From contig JAQVLK010000008.1 in assembly GCA_028704165.1 (NCBI GenBank), forward strand, positions 1 through 41,904: 41,904 nucleotides of DNA. Reading direction: 5' to 3'. The notes beneath the pieces are model-generated. The model saw nothing but the letters and a program-made list of their open reading frames with translations. It searched no databases and was not told where the DNA came from. A program made the position numbers and the translations under genes. The stretch's first letter is position 1. Every line of letters starts with the position of its first letter. This DNA comes from Candidatus Altimarinota bacterium. Lineage in GTDB: Bacteria > Patescibacteriota > Gracilibacteria > RBG-16-42-10 > JAQVLK01. Positions 24,136-30,401 of this stretch are shown here, one piece after another.

Positions 24136-24164
24136 ATTGTAACTCAAAAATAGACATTTTGCAA
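24136..24164 (-). promoter_or_regulatory. Promoter of the 434-residue orphan
   Basis: Minus strand: TTGCAA (24159-24164), 17-bp spacer, TACAAT (24136-24141). Start near 24129, about 19 nt before the ATG. Confidence 0.7.
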
Positions 24165-24221
24165 TCTTAACAAGCTCTTGCAAGTTTTTTATTTAGCAAA
24201 TCCAGTCTAGAAAATACGGAT

Positions 24222-24250
24222 TTGACAAGCTCACATCCGCTGTGTAAATA
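24222..24250 (+). promoter_or_regulatory. Promoter of the 195-residue orphan
   Basis: TTGACA (24222-24227), 17-bp spacer, TAAATA (24245-24250). Start near 24257, 23 nt before the ATG. Confidence 0.65.
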
Positions 24251-24279
24251 TTCCTTCCTTTAATTAACTCAAAATTTCT

Positions 24280-24867
24280 ATGCCAGTAATAACGCCTGTT
24301 TCTGTAGATTATCAAACAAAGCCTATCCCAATTCAGGATATCATCATGGGTGAGATCGGAGTCTGGGGCCGAGAGAGAGCCAGCGCTATTCTGAGTATCT
24401 TAACAGAAGACCGTGAGCTGGAACGTCCCATCGCTGGACAAGAAGATTGGAAACCTACAGACTTGAACACCTACCTTGTGTGGGAACTTTTGGAATCTCT
24501 AAACAATACTACTGCCAGAGGTGGTTTTTCAGATTCCAGCGAGTATGTATCAGTCGAGAGAAAATGCGCCAAGAGACCAGTAAAACCAAGTGATTTTAAG
24601 GATCTACGAAATAAATTATTGCGTAATTTAGAAGGATTTCTAAATACCAACAACGCAGACGACTTAGATAATTTGCCAAAAGAAGCAAAAAAAGTCACTA
24701 TCACCAGATTTACAGCCAATGGAGCTGTGTGTACAGATGGCATTTACCTCCCCAATGGTTCATTTGAGGCTAGTCTCAAGGGCCAGAAACTTCCTGAAGT
24801 AATAGTCATACCTGCTCCCGAACTTGACGATGGTGGCAATAGAGACGTTTACAGACAGCTTAGATAA
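24280..24867 (+). CDS. Orphan soluble protein
   Basis: 195 residues, family not recognised. It begins with a short beta-like segment (MPVITPVSVDYQTKPIPIQD), has a helical middle (DFKDLRNKLLRNLEGFL) and ends in a beta-rich part (KVTITRFTANGAVCTDGIYL, PEVIVIPAPELDDGG). No signal peptide. Own promoter; its stop codon is 15 nt from the predicted 3' end of the converging non-coding RNA. Confidence 0.6.
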   Translation: MPVITPVSVDYQTKPIPIQDIIMGEIGVWGRERASAILSILTEDRELERPIAGQEDWKPTDLNTYLVWELLESLNNTTARGGFSDSSEYVSVERKCAKRPVKPSDFKDLRNKLLRNLEGFLNTNNADDLDNLPKEAKKVTITRFTANGAVCTDGIYLPNGSFEASLKGQKLPEVIVIPAPELDDGGNRDVYRQLR

Positions 24868-24881
24868 AAACTTTGGTATAG

Positions 24882-25129
24882 GAAAAAGAGGCGACGACTC
24901 CTTTTCCAGATCGTACTCCTGATTTGTGTAAGGAAGGATCACACATGGTAAGTGCAGGAGATTCTTGGTAGGAAATTCCGAGGTAGGTTGCGCAAGGTGA
25001 GAACCCGGATGAAAAGGAAGTCCGAGCCGTGCGCTTCGAATAGTCGTCGCCTCTTTTAAAATTTTCAGGGAAGATTCTTCCCTGTTCTGCAAGTACTTTG
25101 ATACTCAAAGAACAAGGAATAAACAATTG
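24882..25129 (-). ncRNA. Candidate structured non-coding RNA of unknown family
   Basis: About 248 nt with no plausible protein. A perfect 16-bp stem joins 24884-24899 with 25042-25057 and encloses an 8-bp stem (24899-24906 with 25011-25018), from which three arms branch: 24916-24921 with 24955-24960 (plus an inner 24925-24929/24941-24945), 24964-24968 with 24978-24982, and 24986-24989 with 25002-25005. A 7-bp hairpin (25066-25084) lies in the 5' part. The minus strand is chosen because a consensus promoter (25136-25164) points into it and the RNA would end in five U. The stem also ends in U on the plus strand, so the strand is not certain. It does not match SRP, RNase P, tmRNA or 6S signatures that I know. 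Confidence 0.55.
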
Positions 25130-25135
25130 AACGTT

Positions 25136-25164
25136 AATATAATCCAAATTATCTGATTTGTCAA
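25136..25164 (-). promoter_or_regulatory. Promoter of the candidate non-coding RNA
   Basis: Minus strand: TTGACA (25159-25164), 17-bp spacer, TATATT (25136-25141). No protein gene on the minus strand lies within reach, so it points to the RNA. Confidence 0.75.
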
Positions 25165-25205
25165 GACTTTTGTCTCCCAGCTCACATCTGAACAGTCAAA
25201 ACCTA

Positions 25206-25234
25206 TTTACTTTCAAGTCTCAAGGTGTTAAATT
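25206..25234 (+). promoter_or_regulatory. Possible promoter of the secreted Tyr-rich protein
   Basis: TTTACT (25206-25211), 17-bp spacer, TAAATT (25229-25234); start near 25241, 24 nt before the ATG. Confidence 0.45.
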
Positions 25235-25264
25235 GATCTCCTTTCATAACTAACCCTTAACACT

Positions 25265-25837
25265 ATGAAGAAACTAGTGAGTCTCAGTTTTGTAGCTCTG
25301 CTCACAGCTACTCTGGCCATGCCAGCTGCTTTCGCGAGCGTCAGTTTTGAGGATGGAGAGCTCGAATTGGGCAGTAAAACCAATCTCTCAAACACTGAAT
25401 TGCTGGATTGTGAGTTTTATCCTACCGCCAATCGTGGTGATGAAGATGAGGAAATCGGTATCTATGTTTGCAGTAATGACGATGAAGTGGATTTCGAAGA
25501 CATCTTGAGCAAGTCTGATATCAAAGATATGATTGATTATTACAGTGATGAATACGATTATTATCCTACTAGCAACAACAGTTCTACCCGTTACACCAGC
25601 ACCGGTACTTACCGCACAACTCCTACCTACACTGCTCCTGCTACTCCAAACTATGGCAACACCAAGGTTTGCGTACAACAACCGACACTGGATGGTCTCG
25701 GAACTTACCTAGATTGCAGCAACCTGCAAGGAGGTAATCAGCAAGGTTATGCTTACTATGATTCCAGCAAGGTCCCTCGTCTGATGCCGGTTCCGGCCAA
25801 TCCTTACTACGGTTACGGCTACTATCCTTATTACTAG
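25265..25837 (+). CDS. Secreted Asp- and Tyr-rich protein
   Basis: 190 residues. A clear signal peptide (KK, then a hydrophobic core VSLSFVALLTATLAM) should be cut after Ala24 (AFA-S). The mature part has an acidic domain (GDEDEEIGIYVCSNDDEVDF) with two cysteines, a Thr/Ser/Tyr-rich linker (STRYTSTGTYRTTPTYTAP) and a second cysteine pair. It ends in PNPYYGYGYYPYY-like tyrosines. No enzyme motif. It is likely extracytoplasmic, perhaps a cell-surface or matrix component. Promoter divergent from the candidate non-coding RNA. Confidence 0.75.
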   Translation: MKKLVSLSFVALLTATLAMPAAFASVSFEDGELELGSKTNLSNTELLDCEFYPTANRGDEDEEIGIYVCSNDDEVDFEDILSKSDIKDMIDYYSDEYDYYPTSNNSSTRYTSTGTYRTTPTYTAPATPNYGNTKVCVQQPTLDGLGTYLDCSNLQGGNQQGYAYYDSSKVPRLMPVPANPYYGYGYYPYY

Positions 25838-25903
25838 GATTCAAAAGTTTTAATCTCACAGGAAAGTGTGGTCTCAAAGCGAGGCTGCACTTTCTTTAAT
25901 ATG

Positions 25904-25979
25904 CAGTGCCAGTGTGAGTGCAAGTCAAAGTGTGAGTTACCAGCTTCTTGCACATGCACTGGCTTCTCACACTCGCACC
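25904..25979. repeat. GTGTGAGTGCAAG-type inverted repeat
   Basis: CAGTGCCAGTGTGAGTGC, then GTGTGAGTTACCAG, then ATGCACTGGCTTCTCACACT make a partly inverted cluster just before the riboflavin kinase gene. CCAGTGTGAGTTACCAG also occurs at 14017-14033. Confidence 0.55.
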
Positions 25980-26008
25980 AGCTATGATAGCTGTGTAAAA
26001 GATATTTC

Positions 26009-26368
26009 ATGAAACTCCCCCTCACCTTCAAAGTAAGCGTTGTCCCCGGACGCGGCGTCGGCAAAAAGCTTGGGTTTCCCACTTTGAATTTTATCCTTCC
26101 AGCCGGAAGCGGGCTTGAGTTCGGTGTCTACGCCGGATATGTGAACGAATACGCAGCCGTTTTCAACTATGGGCCACGTCCAACTTTCGATTTGGCAGAA
26201 GCTATACTCGAAGCACATCTCCTAGGTTTTTCAGGCACATGGGAAGAAGTAGAAGTCCAAGTTACGCTTGGAACTTTCTTGAGAGAGATTCGGAAATTTG
26301 ATTCGGCAGATGACTTAAAAAAACAGATCAGAGAAGATATCAGACAAGCCAAAAAATTATTCCCGTAG
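26009..26368 (+). CDS. Stand-alone riboflavin kinase domain
   Basis: 119 residues matching only the C-terminal flavokinase domain of RibF. GRGVGKKLGFPT (14-25) is the ATP/flavin-binding loop, NYGPRPTF is at 53-60 and LEAHLL (67-72) carries the probable catalytic Glu68; LREIRKFDSADDLKKQI closes the domain. It would phosphorylate riboflavin to FMN. The usual N-terminal FAD synthetase domain is missing and no such gene is nearby, so FAD must be made or imported another way. Not obviously in an operon. Confidence 0.85.
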   Translation: MKLPLTFKVSVVPGRGVGKKLGFPTLNFILPAGSGLEFGVYAGYVNEYAAVFNYGPRPTFDLAEAILEAHLLGFSGTWEEVEVQVTLGTFLREIRKFDSADDLKKQIREDIRQAKKLFP

Positions 26369-26370
26369 AA

Positions 26371-26433
26371 GCACCCCTTGTGGGTGCCAAAAGAGCGGTC
26401 CTTGTGACCGCAGAACGCAGCCCTCACGGCTGC
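26371..26433. repeat. Three tandem 17-nt hairpins with differing stems
   Basis: 26371-26387 GCACCC-CTTGT-GGGTGC, 26395-26411 GCGGTC-CTTGT-GACCGC and 26417-26433 GCAGCC-CTCAC-GGCTGC. Each has a 6-bp perfect stem and 5-nt loop; the stems differ but stay paired. Confidence 0.85.
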
Positions 26434-26472
26434 ATAAAAGCACCATTTCCTTGAGCTAATAAACAAAGACTA

Positions 26473-26521
26473 ATGGAGCCCACGAGCGGACCTGCCTACG
26501 CTAAAGCTTCGGCAAGGCGAG
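26473..26521 (-). pseudogene. 3' fragment of tRNA-Thr joined to an interspersed repeat
   Basis: 26473-26490 is identical over 18 nt to 26577-26594, the 3' end (with CCA) of tRNA-Thr(GGU), 104 bp away. Instead of the rest of the tRNA it continues into a repeat (CCTGCCTACGCTAAAGCTTC, then GGCAAGGCGAG) whose core also occurs inside trmD. Confidence 0.7.
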
Positions 26522-26577
26522 ACTCTAATTCTTCAAGAACACTTACTTCGAATAAGCACTTTGTTTTAGAAAGCACA

Positions 26578-26653
26578 TGGAGCCCACGAGCGGATTTGAA
26601 CCGCTGACCCCGTCCTTACCATGGACGTGCTCTACCAACTGAGCTACGTGGGC
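26578..26653 (-). tRNA. tRNA-Thr (anticodon GGT)
   Basis: Acceptor GCCCACG/CGTGGGC, D-arm GCTC/GAGC, anticodon stem CGTCC/GGACG around ATGGTAA, T-loop TTCAAAT, discriminator U and encoded CCA at 26578-26580. Last of three minus-strand tRNA genes. Confidence 0.96.
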
Positions 26654-26719
26654 CCTTCGCTGCACTACGCTTGCTCAGGGCGAGCCTAGAACTCTTGAGA
26701 TAGAAATGGCTTGCCATGA

Positions 26720-26736
26720 GCCCGCCTACGGCGGGC
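26720..26736. repeat. GCCCGCC/GGCGGGC palindrome between tRNA genes
   Basis: GCCCGCC-TAC-GGCGGGC, a member of the CCGCC/GGCGG palindrome family. Confidence 0.65.
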
Positions 26737-26746
26737 GAATGGTGGG

Positions 26747-26770
26747 CCACGTCGCTCGCGAGCGACGTGG
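26747..26770. repeat. 24-bp perfect palindrome touching the tRNA-Tyr 3' end
   Basis: Arms CCACGTCGCTCG and CGAGCGACGTGG with no loop. It includes the CCA end of tRNA-Tyr. A related palindrome with core CGCTCGCGAGCG lies at 4691-4717. Confidence 0.8.
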
Positions 26771-26853
26771 TGGGCAGGGAGGGATTCGAACCCCCGAAGG
26801 CATAAGCCAGCAGATTTACAGTCTGCCCCGTTTGACCGCTTCGGTACCTACCC
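26768..26853 (-). tRNA. tRNA-Tyr (anticodon GTA)
   Basis: Acceptor GGGTAGG/CCTGCCC, anticodon stem GCAGA/TCTGC around CTGTAAA, a long class II variable arm as expected for bacterial tRNA-Tyr, T-loop TTCGAAT, discriminator A and encoded CCA. Confidence 0.96.
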
Positions 26854-26955
26854 AATTACGCTGTCGCTTCGCTCCTAGCTTCATTGGGCTATGCCCAACA
26901 ACTTACTATTTATAGAGGAGTGGCGCAGCCAGACGAAGCCACGTAGGGCGTAGTC

Positions 26956-27031
26956 TGGAGCCGACGATCGGATTCGAACCGATGACCGACCGCTTACAAG
27001 GCGGTTGCTCTACCAGCTGAGCTACGTCGGC
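26956..27031 (-). tRNA. tRNA-Thr (anticodon TGT)
   Basis: Acceptor GCCGACG/CGTCGGC, anticodon stem ACCGC/GCGGT around CTTGTAA, T-loop TTCGAAT, discriminator U and encoded CCA. First of the three tRNA genes Thr-Tyr-Thr. Confidence 0.96.
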
Positions 27032-27064
27032 GTGATGTTAAATTACAGCGAAAAGACAGGAAGG

Positions 27065-27093
27065 AGCTTAACAGAGAAATATTTCATTTTCAA
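27065..27093 (-). promoter_or_regulatory. Possible promoter of the Thr-Tyr-Thr tRNA cluster
   Basis: Minus strand: TTGAAA (27088-27093), 17-bp spacer, TAAGCT (27065-27070). The -35 overlaps the end of the upstream TPR gene. Confidence 0.45.
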
Positions 27094-27767
27094 GTTTTCT
27101 TCGTCATTCGGAGTGCGATCACTTTACGTTTTAATTCCTCAGCTTCACGCATACGGAAAGTTTTGGCATAAATTCCTGCTAGCAGATCAAGTGCCTCCAA
27201 ATTACCTTGGTCCATCTGAATTAAACGCTGTAGGATTTCTTCTGATTGTCTGTCTTCACCCCTCCTGGCATGAAACTCGGCAATTTTTAGCATACAAGCC
27301 GTATCTCCCGGAGACATCTCAAGCAATTTATTGCAGTAATCCAAGGCGGATTCGGTATCCCCTCTCTGCTCATGAGCCATGACAAACAAACTGTAAAGAT
27401 ACTCCTGCACTTCTCGTTCGTGATATTTTTCTGCTAAGAAACTCAAGAAATCTAAAGCTCTCTTTGTTTGTTTTTGATTGAGAGCATCTTCAATCATCAA
27501 ACAAATATCTTCGGTACTCTTTTGTTGCCAGAGTTCGTCTCGAATAAGCTCGGTCTGATCTTCAAAAAAACCTTTGGTTTTATTTTCCACTCGCTTTTTA
27601 TGAGCGGATACTTTTCTTAAGGCTCTGGATTGCTTCCAGTTAGCAAACTGGTCTTTCAACATTTGCGTGAAATGCTTGGGCTGGAATCCAACCTGCTGAA
27701 AATGCCTTACGAAAATAATTAGAATTCCAGCAAGCGCAAGTAAAGATAATATGACATAAAAAAGCAT
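27090..27767 (-). CDS. Membrane-anchored TPR protein
   Basis: 225 residues. One N-terminal transmembrane helix (FYVILSLLALAGILIIFV, about 3-20), then a basic juxtamembrane region (about 38-64), then tetratricopeptide-like helical pairs from about residue 85 to the end (YLYSLFVMAHEQRGDTESAL, EFHARRGEDRQSEEILQRLI, LAGIYAKTFRMREAEELKRK). It probably scaffolds a protein complex at the inner face of the membrane. It is the third gene of the unit holB-PSP1-TPR, 15 nt after the PSP1 gene. Confidence 0.8.
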   Translation of the reverse strand: MLFYVILSLLALAGILIIFVRHFQQVGFQPKHFTQMLKDQFANWKQSRALRKVSAHKKRVENKTKGFFEDQTELIRDELWQQKSTEDICLMIEDALNQKQTKRALDFLSFLAEKYHEREVQEYLYSLFVMAHEQRGDTESALDYCNKLLEMSPGDTACMLKIAEFHARRGEDRQSEEILQRLIQMDQGNLEALDLLAGIYAKTFRMREAEELKRKVIALRMTKKT

Positions 27768-27782
27768 CTGCGATCAGTTTAA

Positions 27783-28658
27783 CTATCCTTCGATACCGGC
27801 AACATCTTCTGGGCTTTTCTCGTATTGTTTTTCTTTGACAGTCTTGATGACCTTAACCTTACTCAAATCTACCAAATCAAATTCATCACCGGCATATTGC
27901 ACCTTGAGTTTCTGATTCAAAATATCCCAACCAATCACTCGCCCTTCTTTTTTACCGACTTTAACGATCGAGCCATAACCCGGTAGGTCCTTGGCCAATT
28001 CCTTGTAAATCTCAACTTCATAACGCAGACAACATAGCAATTTACCGCAGAGACCTGATATTTTGGAAGCTCCTTTGCTGGTCATATTTTGGGTACGTAC
28101 CATATCCATCGTAATACTCTTGAGCTCCGGCAACCATGAAGCACAACAAGCGGATCTCCCGCAACGTCCATAACCACCAACCAACTGGGATCTATCACGT
28201 GGACCGATTTGTTTTAGACGTACTTGCTTTTGGAAAGTACGAGCCAAATCACGTACCAAATTGCGAAAATCAACTCTGTTCTCGGCTGTAAAAATAATCA
28301 GAATGCCCTTCCCATTGAAGCTAAAATTGATAGCAATCAGCTTCATATCAAGCTCATGCTCTCTGATTTTCTCTTCACAGGACTTGATAGCATCCGGGAT
28401 TTTTTTCTGATTTGCTTCGATCAGCTGCATGTCATGTGGCGTCACCTGTCGCAAAAAATCACTAAGCCCATGTACCAAAGAAAGTTCGGCGCTGGGAATA
28501 TTTTCTCTCTCAACTAGGGCTAGCACACGACCAGCTTCCTCCCCCACATCCGGGTAATTTATAATAGCGTAATCCCCTTTCTTGAGCTTGATGTCTTCCG
28601 GAACTTCCACCAGGAACTTAGCCTCGGTGGGATATATTTCAAGTACAGCTATTTTCAT
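27783..28658 (-). CDS. PSP1-domain protein, RicT/YaaT-like
   Basis: 291 residues. The PSP1 C-terminal domain spans roughly 60-150. It is followed by cysteine clusters RCGRSACC (165-172) and LCGKLLCC (203-210), and a KOW-like beta segment (GYGSIVKVGKKEGRVIGWD) near 225-245. In Bacillus, RicT (YaaT) lies next to holB, and the RicA-RicF-RicT complex binds iron-sulfur clusters and affects RNA maturation. Gene order holB-PSP1 is conserved here. RicA and RicF homologues are not seen in the window. Confidence 0.88.
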   Translation of the reverse strand: MKIAVLEIYPTEAKFLVEVPEDIKLKKGDYAIINYPDVGEEAGRVLALVERENIPSAELSLVHGLSDFLRQVTPHDMQLIEANQKKIPDAIKSCEEKIREHELDMKLIAINFSFNGKGILIIFTAENRVDFRNLVRDLARTFQKQVRLKQIGPRDRSQLVGGYGRCGRSACCASWLPELKSITMDMVRTQNMTSKGASKISGLCGKLLCCLRYEVEIYKELAKDLPGYGSIVKVGKKEGRVIGWDILNQKLKVQYAGDEFDLVDLSKVKVIKTVKEKQYEKSPEDVAGIEG

Positions 28659-28713
28659 GAAAAAATTATTAATTAGTAAAGATTTAAACTAACTTTTATC
28701 TACACCTTTATTT

Positions 28714-29631
28714 CTAGCCTTCCAGCACTAAATTTTCAAGTGCCAACCTGGGATTTACACTTTGTTTGAGATAGCCACGAATCTCTTCAACCTTACGAAT
28801 GTTCTGCAAGAGATGCTGAGTTTTATTGCTATGCAAATCATGATCGGTATTTCTCAAAGTCTCTCTCCAAAGCAGTAACAACTGTGAAAGAAAAATTTCA
28901 ATCTGCGCAGGATCCTTGGCAAGCTCTTCTACATAATGAAAACGTGCCACCAAGTCTTCTTTCGAGAAAAGACTTTGCAGATCGAGATAAAACTTTTTCT
29001 CCTGCTCAAAAAGACTTGGATCTCGTAAAAGGTTAATAATTTTACCCGGACGACCACTGCCAAATTTTAAGACTTCTTTGTTCTCATTTCTGATTTCCAA
29101 TCCCAATTGTGGTAAGCCTTGTACGATTTGATCATCGTTCACCAGCGAAAATCGCAGTAATCTGCAACGTGAAGTAATGGTCGGCAAGAGCAGTCTCACC
29201 GAATCCGTCGTTAATAAAAATATCGTATTAGAGCTAGGTTCTTCCAGAATCTTGAGAAAGGAATTAGCAGCTTCACGAGTCATGCGTTCGACACGTTCTA
29301 TCAAACAGAGTTTATAAGTGCTCTGAACGGTATTGGCCAAATGATTGATCAGTTCTCGAATTTCCTCAATTTTGATTAAGGAACCATCTATGTCATGCAT
29401 AAAAACTGTATCTAGATGCTGTTCTTTTACAAATTGTTTGCACACAGGACAGACCCCACAGAAGTCATTTTCACATTGCAATAAATTGGCAAAATGTTTA
29501 GCCAAAGTAAACTTTCCCACTTGAGCCGGACCATGTAATAAATAGGCATGGGAGAGATTCCCAGTAGTATAATCTGTCAGAAGTGTCTCGACTTGTTTGG
29601 CGTGACCGATCACTTTATTAGCTAGCAGCAT
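28714..29631 (-). CDS. holB: DNA polymerase III delta-prime subunit (clamp loader)
   Basis: 305 residues. The P-loop-like GPAQVGKF (34-41) has Phe where an ATP-binding clamp-loader subunit has Ser or Thr, as expected for the non-hydrolysing delta-prime. A four-cysteine zinc module sits at 53, 58, 61 and 64, and the SRC motif (154-156) supplies the arginine finger to the neighbouring subunit. LKILEEPSSNTIFLLTT is typical. It acts with DnaX and HolA to load the beta clamp. First gene of the unit with the PSP1 and TPR genes; a dnaX paralogue is less likely given the degenerate P-loop. Confidence 0.9.
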   Translation of the reverse strand: MLLANKVIGHAKQVETLLTDYTTGNLSHAYLLHGPAQVGKFTLAKHFANLLQCENDFCGVCPVCKQFVKEQHLDTVFMHDIDGSLIKIEEIRELINHLANTVQSTYKLCLIERVERMTREAANSFLKILEEPSSNTIFLLTTDSVRLLLPTITSRCRLLRFSLVNDDQIVQGLPQLGLEIRNENKEVLKFGSGRPGKIINLLRDPSLFEQEKKFYLDLQSLFSKEDLVARFHYVEELAKDPAQIEIFLSQLLLLWRETLRNTDHDLHSNKTQHLLQNIRKVEEIRGYLKQSVNPRLALENLVLEG

Positions 29632-29652
29632 TCTTTTACTTAAAGCCTTCCA

Positions 29653-29681
29653 AGTGTACAGAAAGCACAGACAAGAGACAA
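29653..29681 (-). promoter_or_regulatory. Promoter of the holB unit
   Basis: Minus strand: TTGTCT (29676-29681), 17-bp spacer, TACACT (29653-29658); start near 29646, 15 nt before the ATG. Confidence 0.55.
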
Positions 29682-29706
29682 GCAGGAAAATGGCTGAATG
29701 GCTGGG

Positions 29707-29792
29707 GGAATTGTTAGATTGTTAGATTGTTACATTGCTCTATTGTTCCCTTGTTTCTTAACAAGAAAACCATTTAACAATGTATCAATTGT
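29707..29792. repeat. TTGTTAGATTGTTA word repeat
   Basis: ATTGTTAGATTGTTAGATTG followed by TTACATTGC, then the inverted words ACAATGTATCAATTG. The same words occur at 13944-13973, 14584-14611 and (inverted) 33622-33650. Confidence 0.6.
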
Positions 29793-29832
29793 ATTTTGTT
29801 TGCCTTCGTCGTCTGTTCTCTGTCACTTGTCC

Positions 29833-29861
29833 TTGTACCAAAACCTCGTTTGTGATATAAT
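29833..29861 (+). promoter_or_regulatory. Promoter of the first cohesin-dockerin operon
   Basis: TTGTAC (29833-29838), 17-bp spacer, TATAAT (29856-29861). The -10 and next bases (TATAATATTATGAT) closely match the second operon's promoter at 34020-34048. Confidence 0.8.
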
Positions 29862-29892
29862 ATTATGATTGAATAAATAAAAAACCAAAACC

Positions 29893-30375
29893 ATGTCTAG
29901 CAAAATCTATTTATCAATGCTTATGCTTAGCATCAGCTTGAGCTCTTGTGTCGGAGGCAGTTCCGGCAGTCTTAGCCTCAAAACAGAGCAAGACACGATT
30001 TCCGTAGCTGATAATTTACTTGTTCAGGTAGTTTTGGATACAGGTAAAAATGAAGTCGATAGTGTAGATACTATCATCAATTTTGACCCAGAGATGCTGG
30101 AACTTGAGCAGATCGATCAAGGTGAAATTTTTGAAGTGTATCCATTAATCGTAAGTGATAATGATAACGGCGAAGCCAAAGTCAGTGCAGCCAGCACCAG
30201 CGATTTTTTCAATGGAGATGGTGTTTATGCGACACTGAATTTCAAAGCTTTGAAGTCTGGCAAGACAACTCTCACTTTCAATTACGAAGCTGGTTCAACT
30301 CTAGATAGTGACTTGATGAGTCAGGGACAGGACGTGCTTGGCAAGGTCAGCGATCTTACTTTGGAAATTAAATAA
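29893..30375 (+). CDS. Cohesin-like lipoprotein 1
   Basis: 160 residues. A lipoprotein signal peptide ends in LSSC with Cys19 as the lipid-modified residue, so the mature protein is anchored in the membrane. The rest (about 25-158) is one beta-sandwich domain with cohesin features: TISVADNLLVQVVLD, DTIINFDPEMLELEQ, then GVYATLNFKALKSGKTTLTF. Cohesins bind dockerins with calcium-dependent high affinity, and a dockerin protein is encoded 26 nt downstream, so the two are probable partners. It is a paralogue of 34103-34588: both have Cys19 and the shared segment DVMSQGQDLLGKV or DLMSQGQDVLGKV. The leader is A-rich without Shine-Dalgarno. Confidence 0.8.
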   Translation: MSSKIYLSMLMLSISLSSCVGGSSGSLSLKTEQDTISVADNLLVQVVLDTGKNEVDSVDTIINFDPEMLELEQIDQGEIFEVYPLIVSDNDNGEAKVSAASTSDFFNGDGVYATLNFKALKSGKTTLTFNYEAGSTLDSDLMSQGQDVLGKVSDLTLEIK

Positions 30376-30401
30376 TAATATAAAAAACTAAATAAAATCC
30401 C

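Noticed and set aside
24882..25129. Identification as SRP RNA, RNase P RNA, tmRNA or 6S RNA
   Set aside because: The SRP S-domain motif, the paired RNase P core sequences in the right order, a tRNA-like tmRNA end and the 6S rod shape are all missing. A GGAAGTCC resembling RNase P on the plus strand lies in the wrong order.
24760..25147. Two minus-strand frames of about 95-110 codons over the structured RNA
   Set aside because: Their starts lie upstream of, or out of register with, the predicted transcript, their composition is not protein-like, and dense RNA stems explain the region better.
26616..26915. Open frames on both strands across the tRNA cluster (for example 26616-26855 minus and 26706-26915 plus)
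   Set aside because: They are antisense or sense readings of tRNA-Thr and tRNA-Tyr, giving the familiar spurious peptides such as GGIRTPEGI; not genes.
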